In this document: piece by piece, positions 17,401-25,648 of the stretch
Position numbering within the stretch: the stretch's first letter is position 1
How the letters are laid out: the number at the start of each line of letters is the position of its first letter
Assembly: GCA_022797375.1 (NCBI GenBank)
Contig: JAAWKM010000016.1
Location: forward strand, 1 to 40,455
Source: Lachnospiraceae bacterium
GTDB lineage: Bacteria > Bacillota > Clostridia > Lachnospirales > Lachnospiraceae
Direction of reading: 5' to 3'
DNA: 40,455 nucleotides
Notes under the pieces: generated by a model
Told to the model about the DNA's origin: nothing
Seen by the model: only the letters and a program-made list of their open reading frames with translations
Database searches by the model: none
Translations under genes and position numbers: made by a program

Positions 17401-19497
17401 ATTTTCATAGAAATTAGTATACTTTGGCTTGCCTGTAACCATAAAAAGCTTACGTGAAAGTTTAAGCATATTGTAAGTGTTACAGGTTTCACAGTTGCAG
17501 TTTGTCCTTTCTGCATCAAGCACATTGTCTGCGCCAAAGTGTTCCCATTCACTGTTACCGCCTGTAATATAGCTGTGGTTGTTCACAACATAATCCCAGA
17601 AACTCTCTGCATATTCAAGGTATTTTCCATCACCAAGTGTTTCATATCTGTTTAATGCACCTAAGAACTTAGGTATAGTTGTATTGGCATGTGTATTGTC
17701 AAGTGCATTTGCTGTACCATTGTAAACTTTATTAAAAAGTGTTTCTTCATCAAATTTGTGTGCTGCTTCTGCATATCTTGCTGCTGGTTCTTTGCCCTCT
17801 TTAGCTAAAACCACTTCATATAAATCATACAGGCAGTCATTCATGCCGCCATATTCTATACTAAGTACAGTCTTCTGTGTAGAAGCATCCCATTTTATAA
17901 CCCTGTTGTAAATCCAGCCACCAAGCTTTTTAGCTGTGTTATAAGCTGTTTCATTCCCCTCAAGTTCATATGTGGTTATAAGCCCTGCAAGTATTTTATG
18001 CATTGTATACCATGGAACCCATGCCTGTGTGGAAATATTTGCCAGTCCTTTTTCTACATTGTCAAACTGTATGTCAAAGTCTGTATTGCTTGGAAGGGTT
18101 GCACCAAATAAATACCCTTCATATTCTGTGCCGTTTGTTTTTGCCTGGCAGTCAGCAAGCGCATCTACTACGCTGTCAAGTGTCTTTTTTATCTCTGCCC
18201 TGTCATCCTCACCAGTGCCTTTATTAGCATATGCCTGTGCCATTGCAGAAAGCCAGTGCCCAAGGGTATGTCCTCCTATAAGTGCATTCTCCCATCCGCC
18301 GCTATATCGTCCGGCATTATTCATATATTTAATTATATTATCAGGCGCCATGCCTGCAATACTTCCTGCTGTTTCACGGAAACCTGCAAGCAGCCTGTCT
18401 GTATCCAGGGATAACAGGTATTTGTTTTCTTTATCAAGTGAATTAACATAATAACTGTCTGTTACCTGTACTTCACCCATATTAAAATCTGATATCCCTG
18501 TAAAATCACTTTTTGCCATAACTGTTACCTCAAATTTTTTCTCCATTTTCTCATTTCCATTTACAAGTGTGGCTGTAAGGGTTACATTAACATCCCCTGC
18601 ACCTGCTTCTGGAACAGATACTTTGCCATCTGTGCTTATTATATCTGGATTTGATGATGCCCATGTAATAGTGCTTCCGCCATTGCCAGTTACTGGAAGT
18701 GTAATATCAGAAGATACTTCTGTCTTAATATCCAGTGAATTATAATCTGTCTTAACCATTGAGGCAGCATCTGCTTTCCTGATAATTATATATGTTAAAT
18801 TAATTGCAAGGTTATTTGTGCCGCTTCCCCTTAAATTTAATGACAACATGCCATCTGTAACAGTAAATGTTGTAACTGCTGGCAGTCCTGCTGCCACATC
18901 AAAGGCTTCTGAAACCAGCTTTTCATCTTCCTGGTCTTTATTAAGGTAAACTGCTGGCTCTTTTGAACAGCCCCATGGGTCTGCAAAGCCTGCTTCAATG
19001 TAATATGTACCGTTTTCTATTTCAAACTTATAGTCAAGGTATCTTGTTTCAATGCCTTTTTCAAACTGGTTCTTAGTATAACGGTTAGATGAAGTCTTTG
19101 GTACCCCGTCAGCAGTATTAGACTCATATGGCCATGTCCAGTCTGTATCTACACCGCCAGTATTTGAACTTCCATTAACAGCAGGTGTGCTGGCTGTATC
19201 ATCAATGCCCCAGCTATAGCCCGTCACAGGGTCTTTGCCATATATCTGGTCTGTTATGCTGTTATGTGTACCAAGCTGGTCTCCTTCTGATACAGTTGAT
19301 ACATTATAGTCACCACAGTCTACAAAATAAACTACTGTGTCATCCTCCCTTTCTGCTGGTGTGCCTGCTGCACTGGCAGTCTTTACAATGCCAGAAAGCC
19401 CCTGTACTGGCACACCTGATAACACAACTGCTGATAATGTTATAGCAGTAACACAAGGCTTAAAAAAATATTTCCCCCGCTTTTTTGTTAATTCCAT
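14497..19497 (-). CDS. Secreted multidomain GH127 beta-L-arabinofuranosidase
   Basis: This 1666-residue exoenzyme probably removes beta-L-arabinofuranosyl units from plant glycans. In order: a signal peptide (cleavage near TASAA, residue 44); a carbohydrate-binding-like domain (about 54-240); an atrophied bacterial Ig-like domain (about 255-335); a GH127 catalytic region (about 350-985); a LamG/concanavalin-like domain (about 1260-1470); an Asn/Ser linker; and two Lys-rich Big_2-type domains (about 1495-1666). The GH127 zinc-thiolate site is visible as CETC near residue 669 and FWCCTGSGMENF near 739, matching the Glu, Cys and Cys-Cys ligands of HypBA1. There is no LPXTG or membrane anchor; the basic C-terminus may bind the wall. 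GAGAGGGG precedes the ATG. No sugar transporter or other glycosidase is adjacent. Confidence 0.88.
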   Translation of the reverse strand: MELTKKRGKYFFKPCVTAITLSAVVLSGVPVQGLSGIVKTASAAGTPAEREDDTVVYFVDCGDYNVSTVSEGDQLGTHNSITDQIYGKDPVTGYSWGIDDTASTPAVNGSSNTGGVDTDWTWPYESNTADGVPKTSSNRYTKNQFEKGIETRYLDYKFEIENGTYYIEAGFADPWGCSKEPAVYLNKDQEDEKLVSEAFDVAAGLPAVTTFTVTDGMLSLNLRGSGTNNLAINLTYIIIRKADAASMVKTDYNSLDIKTEVSSDITLPVTGNGGSTITWASSNPDIISTDGKVSVPEAGAGDVNVTLTATLVNGNEKMEKKFEVTVMAKSDFTGISDFNMGEVQVTDSYYVNSLDKENKYLLSLDTDRLLAGFRETAGSIAGMAPDNIIKYMNNAGRYSGGWENALIGGHTLGHWLSAMAQAYANKGTGEDDRAEIKKTLDSVVDALADCQAKTNGTEYEGYLFGATLPSNTDFDIQFDNVEKGLANISTQAWVPWYTMHKILAGLITTYELEGNETAYNTAKKLGGWIYNRVIKWDASTQKTVLSIEYGGMNDCLYDLYEVVLAKEGKEPAARYAEAAHKFDEETLFNKVYNGTANALDNTHANTTIPKFLGALNRYETLGDGKYLEYAESFWDYVVNNHSYITGGNSEWEHFGADNVLDAERTNCNCETCNTYNMLKLSRKLFMVTGKPKYTNFYENTLINAIMPSQNPETGMSMYFQPMASGYHKVFGTEEGNFWCCTGSGMENFTKLNDSIYYQKDNNIIIAQYLASKADFKAGNMKITQEGDLSKSDTFTITVNALEQGDVNGGLRLRLPDWLAGDAVITVDGETYKPAVKEDYAVIPSNMLKDGTKITITLPMETRAYNLPDNEDTYAFKYGPYVLSAKLGTDKQAQGTTGVNVSISTTKAINNDRVQITSADSVKQYMENISQNMVKADGKMEFTLSGTNNKYVFVPHYSQYKESYAIYWTFTVDEEARDSGAVLEEKDKARKEAAVTEAARPGYGQDELGFTESGAGSTGSTSPCYRFANAGGSFKYDFKVADSGDSYLVCTFAKEEDGKTIKISSGNTVLFEGVLDSKAGNAEIINLASSDTDSYYQVKILIPADVIAANKTDTRLAGTETEKAESGYTFIPVTFESAKSGEASAKICLMNYVMKAYAKDNSLAGITSSTGKVTKDRDVYTINFSYKDTPKAKFEIADSRGYISIDGNAIDETAEKTLKVTGKVTTYNVKVYAEDFESFKEYTVKAVTDFAGIDSQLKPYLAGGYSFEGQTDGAAAVTKAFTPVEAANPEYTYTEGINGKAIKLSGNYGLLLGNANKLGESYTISWWMKPDSIGSAVDPTFAAGTFSPEYWLSATFDAKIWSNHGGYIETKAANAYQAETWQHVAITVDGTAEGSSPGTVTGTLYVNGEAVSKGDVAKGIMTNSGAKLYFGVNAWDAYFKGAVDEIMLFNKTLSEDEVHALNAGIGVSFISGGSTANNNNNSNSSSGSNNNAEKKNNIKISAQGTAYSVKGRTVKTGSKLKLMADTSVTWKSSDKKIASVSGKGIVKVKKKAGTVIITAVSGKDKKQKAEFTLNVVKKAKKNKVLELKKTKYTLDKKGAKVQIKIKKLTKDTTDMLEYKVISGTANIKADAYGVITVKAKPGKKAKRAKVKVTCGKASEVVDIIVKS

Positions 19498-19599
19498 TAT
19501 TAACCCCTCTCTTTCAAGATTTATAGTGGGTTTATTTTAACAAATATTAAAGCAGGAGAAAATATTAAAATGTCAGAATTGGTGTAAAAATGTCAGTTG

Positions 19600-20961
19600 T
19601 TAATAATTCCTAAGTTTCTTACGGCAGTAATCGTCACCATATGATGCCCCGGTTTTATACCATCTGAATGCGTTTTCAGAGTCATTTATTGCTGCATATA
19701 AATCTGCAAGGCTTCTTATCGCTGCATCATGTTTCTGTGCTGCCGCCTTCTGAAGCCAGCTTATTGCCTTTTTAAAATCAATTTCAACACCATCACCAAA
19801 CCAGTATTTCATGCCAAGAATACACTGTGCTGTTGGAAGCCCCTGTTCTGCCATAGTGGTGTATATCTGTACTGCCTTATCCTTTGCACCTTCAATTTCT
19901 GGAGGATTCTGGTCATAAAGCTTGCCCAGCTCAAAAGACGCCCTTTCATATCCCTTCTTTGCAGAAGCAGAATACCACTTTGCTGCTTCCTGGTAATCAA
20001 GATGCCCTCCGTCCTTTTCTGCATAATAATCACCCATTTCACACTGGCTTGAAGCATTTCCCTGGAAAGCTTTCTTTAAAACACGCTTGTTTCTTATATT
20101 CATATGCTTATAGAACTTAGCCTCTTCCATCTTTTTATATTCCATTACAGGGTCTGGGATGTCTTCTGTACTATTATCCTGGCTGTCTGTGGCATTACTT
20201 TCTTTCTGGCTGTTTTTTTGCAAAGCTTTCTCCTTTCTGGAAACAGCACCTGCCTGTACTCTGCTGCTGGCTGTTTCCCGGCTGGAACCCTGGCTGCTGT
20301 CCGTACCATAATCTTCATTATAATATCCAGCATTGCTTTCTGTTACATCATCTGGAATGCCAGCATTACTGCTTCCATCATTATTATATGAAACCACTTG
20401 GCTTGTACCCCCGCTTGTTTCATCTTCCATATATTCTGAAACATCAATTTTCCTGTTATTATTAACAATCTGTATCTGTCCAATCATATCATTCTGAAGG
20501 CGCTTTTCAAATACAGTTTTCTCATGGAAGTTTGCACGTTCTTCTTCAGCCGCTTCCCATTTACGGTTAATATCAATGCGGAACTGCCAGCCAAATGCAA
20601 ACATAAGGCTTTCTATAACTATAACTGCATATTTCTCAGCTACAGAATTAACAAGCAGGTTAATGGACTTCTCTATTAAAACACGTTTGCGCCATTGTTC
20701 CCTTTTATTACATTCAAAAAATGCAGTAACAATATTTTTCTCATATGCAAGCTGCAGCAGGAGCATTTCATTATCTATACTGCCATCAGCGTTATCCTCT
20801 GCATTATTATATTTATCATAATACTGGTTTAAAAATACCCTTCCATCCCTTAACATATTTTCATTGCCATCTGCCAGCCTGCTTATATGTATAAGCATAG
20901 GATGCGGGTATACAGGTTCAATTATAACTGTACCGCCTCTATTGCCAGAAGTATTATTCAT
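19600..20961 (-). CDS. Sel1-repeat protein with unique N-terminal half
   Basis: Of its 453 residues, the last 160 hold about four Sel1-like (TPR-type) repeats, for example DYQEAAKWYSASAKKGYERA and DFKKAISWLQKAAAQKHDAA. The middle (about 170-285) is low-complexity, rich in Ser, Asn, Asp and Gln. The N-terminal 150 residues form a helical, non-repetitive region that I do not recognise. There is no signal peptide, so it should be cytoplasmic and act as a scaffold. GGAGA lies 6 nt before the ATG. It is 102 bases upstream of the GH127 gene on the same strand; no functional link is evident. Confidence 0.78.
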   Translation of the reverse strand: MNNTSGNRGGTVIIEPVYPHPMLIHISRLADGNENMLRDGRVFLNQYYDKYNNAEDNADGSIDNEMLLLQLAYEKNIVTAFFECNKREQWRKRVLIEKSINLLVNSVAEKYAVIVIESLMFAFGWQFRIDINRKWEAAEEERANFHEKTVFEKRLQNDMIGQIQIVNNNRKIDVSEYMEDETSGGTSQVVSYNNDGSSNAGIPDDVTESNAGYYNEDYGTDSSQGSSRETASSRVQAGAVSRKEKALQKNSQKESNATDSQDNSTEDIPDPVMEYKKMEEAKFYKHMNIRNKRVLKKAFQGNASSQCEMGDYYAEKDGGHLDYQEAAKWYSASAKKGYERASFELGKLYDQNPPEIEGAKDKAVQIYTTMAEQGLPTAQCILGMKYWFGDGVEIDFKKAISWLQKAAAQKHDAAIRSLADLYAAINDSENAFRWYKTGASYGDDYCRKKLRNY

Positions 20962-20991
20962 ATCAATTCTCCATTTATCTGATTATATAAT

Positions 20992-21021
20992 TTCAGGCTT
21001 CAATAAATATTGAAGCCTGAA
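20992..21021. terminator. 14-bp palindrome between the Sel1 and flagellin genes
   Basis: TTCAGGCTTCAATA pairs with TATTGAAGCCTGAA across a 2-base centre. It is only about 30 nt before the Sel1-repeat gene start and has no clear T-run, so it could be a transcript end, an operator or a leader structure. Confidence 0.45.
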
Positions 21022-21105
21022 GAAAACAACTATATTGTTTATTCCCGCAAAGGCAAAGTGGGGATGTGCAAATGTATCTGCATTATCCGGACGCGCCTGC
21101 GAAGT

Positions 21106-21140
21106 TCAAATACCCCATCCCCCTGGGACGGGGTATTTGA
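21106..21140 (-). terminator. Hairpin after the flagellin gene
   Basis: An 11-bp stem, TCAAATACCCC/GGGGTATTTGA, lies 13 nt past the flagellin stop. No T-run follows on the minus strand; read on plus it is followed by CTTGTTAAATTTTTA. It probably ends the flagellin message. Confidence 0.6.
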
Positions 21141-21152
21141 CTTGTTAAATTT

Positions 21153-22019
21153 TTATAATACCATTGCTAATATTGTTTCCCTCTCGCCATTTGCCTGTGC
21201 AATCATTGCAATATCTGCCTGCTGTATTATATCAGCAGTTGCATATGCTATAGCTTCATCTGCTATATCTGTATCACGTATAGTTGCTTCTGAAGCCTGG
21301 GAATTTTCAGATGCATTTTCAGAATTAGCGTAAGCATGTTCGAGCCTGTTAGATACTGCACCAAGCCTTGAACGTTCAATATCCACAATTTCTAATGACT
21401 TATCAAGTACAGCAAGCCCGCTTGTAGCATTTACGGAATCTGATACATTAACACCTTCTGTACCAAGGATTTTTGTATTAAAAACAGGAAGGCGTGTTGT
21501 TACCAGCTGCTTAGAATTTGCCCCTACCTGGAATACAAACTCCCTGTTCCCTTCAACACCATTGCCGCCTGGCTGCCAGTCAGGATCATCCCCGTCTGTG
21601 CCTGGGTCTTTAAAAATCTTTATTTTATTAAATTCTGTTTCCTCTGCTATCCTGTTTATTTCATTATTAAGGGCATCAATCTCCATCTGGATATCTTCCC
21701 TGTCCTCAGCAGTATTTGTATCATTAGCCCCCTGTACACAGAGTTCTTTCATTCTGTGTAGTATTGATGTAAGCTCGTTCATTCCAGAATCAGCAGTATT
21801 TATAAAGCCCTGTCCATCTTGTGAATTCCTGCCTGCCTGGTCCAGCCCCCTTACCTGGTTTCTTATGGACTCCCATACCACCATGCTCGCAGCACTGTCT
21901 GCCGCCCTGTTTATCCTGTAACCAGTAGTAAGCCTTTCTGTTGCCCTGCCTTTAACGTCCTCTGATATATTAAGATGCCTTGTGGCAAACTGTGTAGACA
22001 TATTATGTTTAATAACCAT
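21153..22019 (-). CDS. Divergent flagellin
   Basis: This 288-residue protein has flagellin D0/D1 ends and a very short central domain. The N-terminus MVIKHNMSTQFATRHLNIS and GYRINRAADSAAS are recognisable. The usual DDAAGLAISEKM reads DSAASMVVWESI, and the C-terminus is AMIAQANGERETILAMVL instead of the common AQANQxPQxVLxLL. The TLR5-contact segment reads HRMKELCVQ, with an unusual Cys. The start at 22019 follows AAGGAGG. A sigma-28-like promoter precedes it. No other flagellar gene occurs in the window, so it is an isolated, probably minor or specialised filament protein. Confidence 0.85.
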   Translation of the reverse strand: MVIKHNMSTQFATRHLNISEDVKGRATERLTTGYRINRAADSAASMVVWESIRNQVRGLDQAGRNSQDGQGFINTADSGMNELTSILHRMKELCVQGANDTNTAEDREDIQMEIDALNNEINRIAEETEFNKIKIFKDPGTDGDDPDWQPGGNGVEGNREFVFQVGANSKQLVTTRLPVFNTKILGTEGVNVSDSVNATSGLAVLDKSLEIVDIERSRLGAVSNRLEHAYANSENASENSQASEATIRDTDIADEAIAYATADIIQQADIAMIAQANGERETILAMVL

Positions 22020-22105
22020 AAAAAATTCCTCCTTGAATATATATAAAGCATCCATTCTTCAATATTATATATAGTGCCCTGTCCAGGCAGAAACCTCTGT
22101 ATACT

Positions 22106-22113
22106 ATATCGGC
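22106..22113 (-). promoter_or_regulatory. Sigma-28-like -10 element of the flagellin gene
   Basis: The minus strand reads GCCGATAT about 87 nt before the start codon, close to the flagellar sigma-D consensus GCCGATAA. The -35 TAAA is not at the expected 15-nt spacing, so only the -10 supports this. Confidence 0.5.
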
Positions 22114-22218
22114 GTTTAAAGCTATATATATAACCATTTTATCAAAATTTATCAAAATTTTTCAAAAACACTCAGTATACTGCCAGAAAATTCATGTTAA
22201 ACGGGCTTTGGATTTTGG

Positions 22219-22440
22219 AAACGGACGCAGGGTTTCTGTGTACAGACTGGTATTATTCCATTCCAGAACACGCTTCCGCTACATCAGCCCACGCAACGGC
22301 GCATAGAATCTGAAAAAACCAGATTCAAACGCCGGCGGGGCTGAAGTGCTTCTGTCATGGAAAATACCAGTCTGTACACATGAAATCTGCTGTCTTATGG
22401 CAGACCCATAATTATAACTGGAATTTTATGAAACGGACGT
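22219..22440 (+). repeat. Long palindromic repeat, copy C
   Basis: A full-length copy between flagellin and proS, running from AAACGGACGCAGGG to GAAACGGACGT. Outer arms pair TGTACAGACTGGTAT with ATACCAGTCTGTACA; the middle stem is CAGCCC/GGGCTG and the tip stem AATCTG/CAGATT. The paired bases differ from those in other copies yet still pair. Apart from this and the flagellin promoter, 22020-22456 shows nothing else. Confidence 0.88.
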
Positions 22441-22456
22441 GGATAGTGATTATATT

Positions 22457-24196
22457 TTACTTATAGTCTTCAACATGTGAGTCTATCTCTGCAAAAAGCT
22501 TAATACGTAAATCTTTTATATATTCTGCTGCCTTTTCTACAGGAACCATTTCTTTGACAGATTTATCCCTTGTAGTAATTTCAACAGCAGACTCCTTCAT
22601 ATTACGTGGGCTGATGGTTACACGTATTGGTGCACCTATAAGGTCAGCATCAGAGAACATTTCGCCAGGCCTTACCCCCCTGTCATCATAAATAACTTCT
22701 ATCCCGTCATTCTGTAAGCTGTTATAAAGGCTGTCTGCTGTCCTTTTAGTTTCCTCATCATCAGCACGCAGGCAGCATATCTGCACTTCCCAAGGCGCTA
22801 TTGAAATTGGCCATACAGGACCATACTCATCATGGTGTGCTTCACATATAGAAGCAGCAAGACGCCCTACACCTATGCCATAACATCCCATTACAGGATA
22901 ATGGTTTTTACCATTCTCATCTGTATACTGCATATCCATTGACTTAGTGTATTTTGTGCCCAGCTGGAAAATATTTCCAACTTCTATGCCACGTTTGATT
23001 ACCAGTGATGGTTTTCCGCAGCAAGGACAAATACCACCCTCTTTAACCTTGGAAATATCTGTATAATTTACATTTCCTAAGTCCCTTTCAAGATTTAACC
23101 CTTTATAATGGTATCCCTCTTTATTAGCACCAGCCACAAGGCTTGCAATTCCTTTAAGTGAAACATCCAGGTAAAACTCTGCTTCTTCCGGGAAATTATA
23201 AGGCCCTATATATCCAGCAGTAAGGCAGTCATCCTCTGTAATTACAGCAGCATGTATTTCCTCTCCCACAACATTTCTTAACTTTGTCTCATTTACTTCA
23301 TAATCCCCACGCACAAATGCAACTACAAACTGGTCATCAGAATTTTTCTGGTATACAACAGCTTTACATGAAGTCCTGGCATCACTTTCCAGGAAAGCAC
23401 ACACATCCTCTATTGTTTTGCAGTCTGGTGTTTCTATACACTCCAGCTCTTCTGCCGTACCCGCACTGTTTACAACCTTGTTTTCTGCTGCTTCCATATT
23501 AGAACGGCAGCCACATTCATCACAAATAACTATCGAATCTTCACCAACAGGTGTTAAAAGCATATACTCATGTGAAACATTGCCACCCATCATGCCGGAA
23601 TCAGACTTTACTGTAATAACTTCTGGCACACCTGCCTTCTGGAAAATACGGTTATATGCCTGAAAACATTTCTCATAATATTGGTCAAGGTCTTCCTGTG
23701 AGGTGTGGAATGAATAAGCATCTTTCATTGTAAATTCACGTACACGTATCATTCCAGCCCTTGGCCTTGCTTCATCCCTGAACTTACGCTGTACCTGGTA
23801 AATCATAAACGGGTACTTTGTATAAGACTGTGCATATTCACGCACAAGATGTACAGCAGCTTCTTCATGTGTCATTCCAAGTACATGGTTTGAACCATTC
23901 CTGTCTTTAAAACGTACAAGTTCATTGCCAACACTTTTATACCTGCCTGATTCTTCCCATAAAGAAGCTGGCAGCACAACAGGGAAAAGAACTTCCTGCC
24001 CGTCTATTGCATCCATTTCTTTGCGGATTATATTTTCAATTTTGGCTGTAACCCTTCTAAGTGCAGGAAATTCTGAATAAATACCATTTCCTACATATTT
24101 CATAAATCCGCCACGTAACATAAGTGCATGGCTGTCAATTACACAATCCGCTGGCCTTTCTTTAAACCTCTGTCCTACTAAATTTGCTACTTTCAC
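22457..24196 (-). CDS. proS: Prolyl-tRNA synthetase (bacterial type with editing insert)
   Basis: It charges tRNA-Pro. The 579-residue length and the insertion domain between class II motifs 2 and 3 (about residues 235-390) mark the bacterial form, which edits Ala-tRNA-Pro. Class II motifs are intact, including VQRKFRDEARPRAGMIRVREF (motif 2; a 21-residue span here with key Arg residues, 23.7 kb region) and GCYGIGVGRLAASI (motif 3). The start codon is GTG at 24196, about 9 nt after GGATGG. Expression is controlled by the T-box leader directly upstream with specifier CCA (Pro). Confidence 0.95.
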   Translation of the reverse strand: MKVANLVGQRFKERPADCVIDSHALMLRGGFMKYVGNGIYSEFPALRRVTAKIENIIRKEMDAIDGQEVLFPVVLPASLWEESGRYKSVGNELVRFKDRNGSNHVLGMTHEEAAVHLVREYAQSYTKYPFMIYQVQRKFRDEARPRAGMIRVREFTMKDAYSFHTSQEDLDQYYEKCFQAYNRIFQKAGVPEVITVKSDSGMMGGNVSHEYMLLTPVGEDSIVICDECGCRSNMEAAENKVVNSAGTAEELECIETPDCKTIEDVCAFLESDARTSCKAVVYQKNSDDQFVVAFVRGDYEVNETKLRNVVGEEIHAAVITEDDCLTAGYIGPYNFPEEAEFYLDVSLKGIASLVAGANKEGYHYKGLNLERDLGNVNYTDISKVKEGGICPCCGKPSLVIKRGIEVGNIFQLGTKYTKSMDMQYTDENGKNHYPVMGCYGIGVGRLAASICEAHHDEYGPVWPISIAPWEVQICCLRADDEETKRTADSLYNSLQNDGIEVIYDDRGVRPGEMFSDADLIGAPIRVTISPRNMKESAVEITTRDKSVKEMVPVEKAAEYIKDLRIKLFAEIDSHVEDYK

Positions 24197-24289
24197 TCTT
24201 ATATCCCATCCTTTCTGGATTTTATCCCTGGCTTATAAACAGGCAGCTGGCAGTTATTAATTACAGTTGCAGATGATTAGCTGTAAAGT

Positions 24290-24525
24290 AAAAAAGCCCT
24301 AAAATATGTCTACACATATCTTAGGGCGGATAAATTCCGCGGTACCACCTAAATTCAGGCTAACCTGCACTCATTAATAAGCAGCTGCTTATATACGTCT
24401 GTGATAACGGTGACTTCCGGTGGAAACCCACAGCTCCCAGGCTGGTTCAGTATCCTTCCAATAAAGCCTTGCACCATACGGCTTCTCTCTGAAAATTCCA
24501 GATACTTACTATTCTGTTCATAGCT
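24290..24525 (-). promoter_or_regulatory. T-box riboswitch of proS (specifier CCA, Pro)
   Basis: The minus strand carries the T-box core AGGTGGTACCGCGG (complement at 24337-24350). A terminator stem follows (24296-24309 with 24314-24327) and then a T-run. Stem I holds the AGAGA-type GA motif, and the specifier aligns as GAA-CCA-GCC (CCA at 24445-24443) against GAA-GCA-GCC in the alaS leader. Uncharged tRNA-Pro should favour the antiterminator and switch proS on. Confidence 0.93.
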
Positions 24526-24555
24526 TTTATATCATTGCTTTTAATTTTTCTTATA

Positions 24556-24584
24556 TTTTTATCATATACATAAGTAAATGTCAA
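24556..24584 (-). promoter_or_regulatory. Promoter of the proS T-box transcript
   Basis: On the minus strand: a perfect TTGACA (24584-24579), a 17-nt spacer and TAAAAA, a weak -10. It lies immediately downstream of the SUFU gene stop. Confidence 0.5.
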
Positions 24585-24595
24585 GTGAAATATTT

Positions 24596-25159
24596 TTATT
24601 TATCTATACATGATACTCTGTATAAATCTGAAATATCTACATTATTTTTTTCAAGTAATTCCTCAAAATCCTCTATACTATTAGCCCGTATATATTGCCT
24701 TTCAGCTTCAGTAACTGGCACTGCCATAAGCCATGCTGCTATTTCATTCTCTGTTTCTAATGGATTATATCTGTCCCAGAAAACAGGATGTAAAAGAATA
24801 ACATGTTGTAATTCTGTATTTTCAATATATGTGCTTACAACATTATTTATAACCATCCCATGCCCGCAGTCCTCCAAGTCCTGGATTACAAACGCAATTG
24901 AAGAAATAATATCTGCAAATCTTTCATCTTCAGTCCCCAGTATTATTATTTCTGTCCTAAGCGCCTTATTTTCAGATATTTTCCCTATATTTGTATCTGC
25001 TAAACCTACTGTTGAATAAACAACATTATCTGGTATATAACCATTACTGCAAATCATAATATCAATATTTTTTGTTCCATCTTCATTTAAATATCCTATT
25101 ACCTCAGGAGTTCCTCCTATAAATGACAATGCATATTTTGCTATTTTTTTATTATCCAT
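24596..25159 (-). CDS. SUFU-family (suppressor of fused) immunity protein
   Basis: This 187-residue protein matches the bacterial SUFU fold, with ILLHPVFWDRYNPLET in the middle-to-late part and the C-terminal AVPVTEAERQYIRANSIEDF. In polymorphic toxin loci SUFU proteins are a recurrent immunity family and commonly follow HNH/ENDO VII nucleases. Here it starts 11 nt after the GH-E nuclease stop, behind AGGAGG, so it is almost certainly that toxin's immunity protein. It is the last gene of the long minus-strand block from the WYL regulator to here. Binding of the nuclease itself is an inference from family and position. Confidence 0.8.
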   Translation of the reverse strand: MDNKKIAKYALSFIGGTPEVIGYLNEDGTKNIDIMICSNGYIPDNVVYSTVGLADTNIGKISENKALRTEIIILGTEDERFADIISSIAFVIQDLEDCGHGMVINNVVSTYIENTELQHVILLHPVFWDRYNPLETENEIAAWLMAVPVTEAERQYIRANSIEDFEELLEKNNVDISDLYRVSCIDK

Positions 25160-25170
25160 AAATCCTCCTG

Positions 25171-25647
25171 TTAATCTCCAAAATAAGCTGATGTTTTATT
25201 TTCGCCTTTATGGCTTCTGTTTGAACTAGGAAGTTCCGGCCTGTAATGGTCTGGATTATTATACTCATCTATAAACTGTTTTCTATCTATTCCTCTTCTT
25301 TCTGCACTTTCTTTATGTTTTGCAAATTCATATCCAGGTTTATGCCCCATATCCCAGGGTTTATTTTTAGACATATACTTTCCCGTTAAAGGGTCACGTA
25401 CCCTGCCATGTTCATCTTTTGCATTTTCCCATACCTTGTCCCTCATGCCTGGCCTGAATGCTGGACGTGAATAATTTACTTTTTCTGGTCCTTTATTCTG
25501 TGGTCTTTTAACATCATTACTTTTATTAACTTCACTCCTCCAATTCTTATTTGAGGGCTGTTCTGTCCTCTGTCCTGGCCTTGCTACATCTGTACGTTTC
25601 ATAGAAACTTCTCTTATTGCATTAGAACCTCTGCCTAATCCAGCCAT
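25171..25647 (-). CDS. GH-E family HNH/ENDO VII nuclease toxin (stand-alone)
   Basis: This 158-residue protein has a basic, disordered first part (about 1-80) and a C-terminal GH-E nuclease domain. Visible are DPLTGKYMSKNKPWDMGHKP, an EYNNPDHYRPELP segment and NRSHKGE, which supply the Gly-His and Glu that name the family. GH-E domains are usually the tips of large polymorphic toxins; here the domain is a small separate protein with no LXG, WXG or signal region. It follows the HerA-type ATPase by one base and is followed by the SUFU protein. The likely role is a DNA-cutting effector handled by that ATPase. Active-site function is inferred from the family. Confidence 0.78.
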   Translation of the reverse strand: MAGLGRGSNAIREVSMKRTDVARPGQRTEQPSNKNWRSEVNKSNDVKRPQNKGPEKVNYSRPAFRPGMRDKVWENAKDEHGRVRDPLTGKYMSKNKPWDMGHKPGYEFAKHKESAERRGIDRKQFIDEYNNPDHYRPELPSSNRSHKGENKTSAYFGD

Positions 25648-25648
25648 A

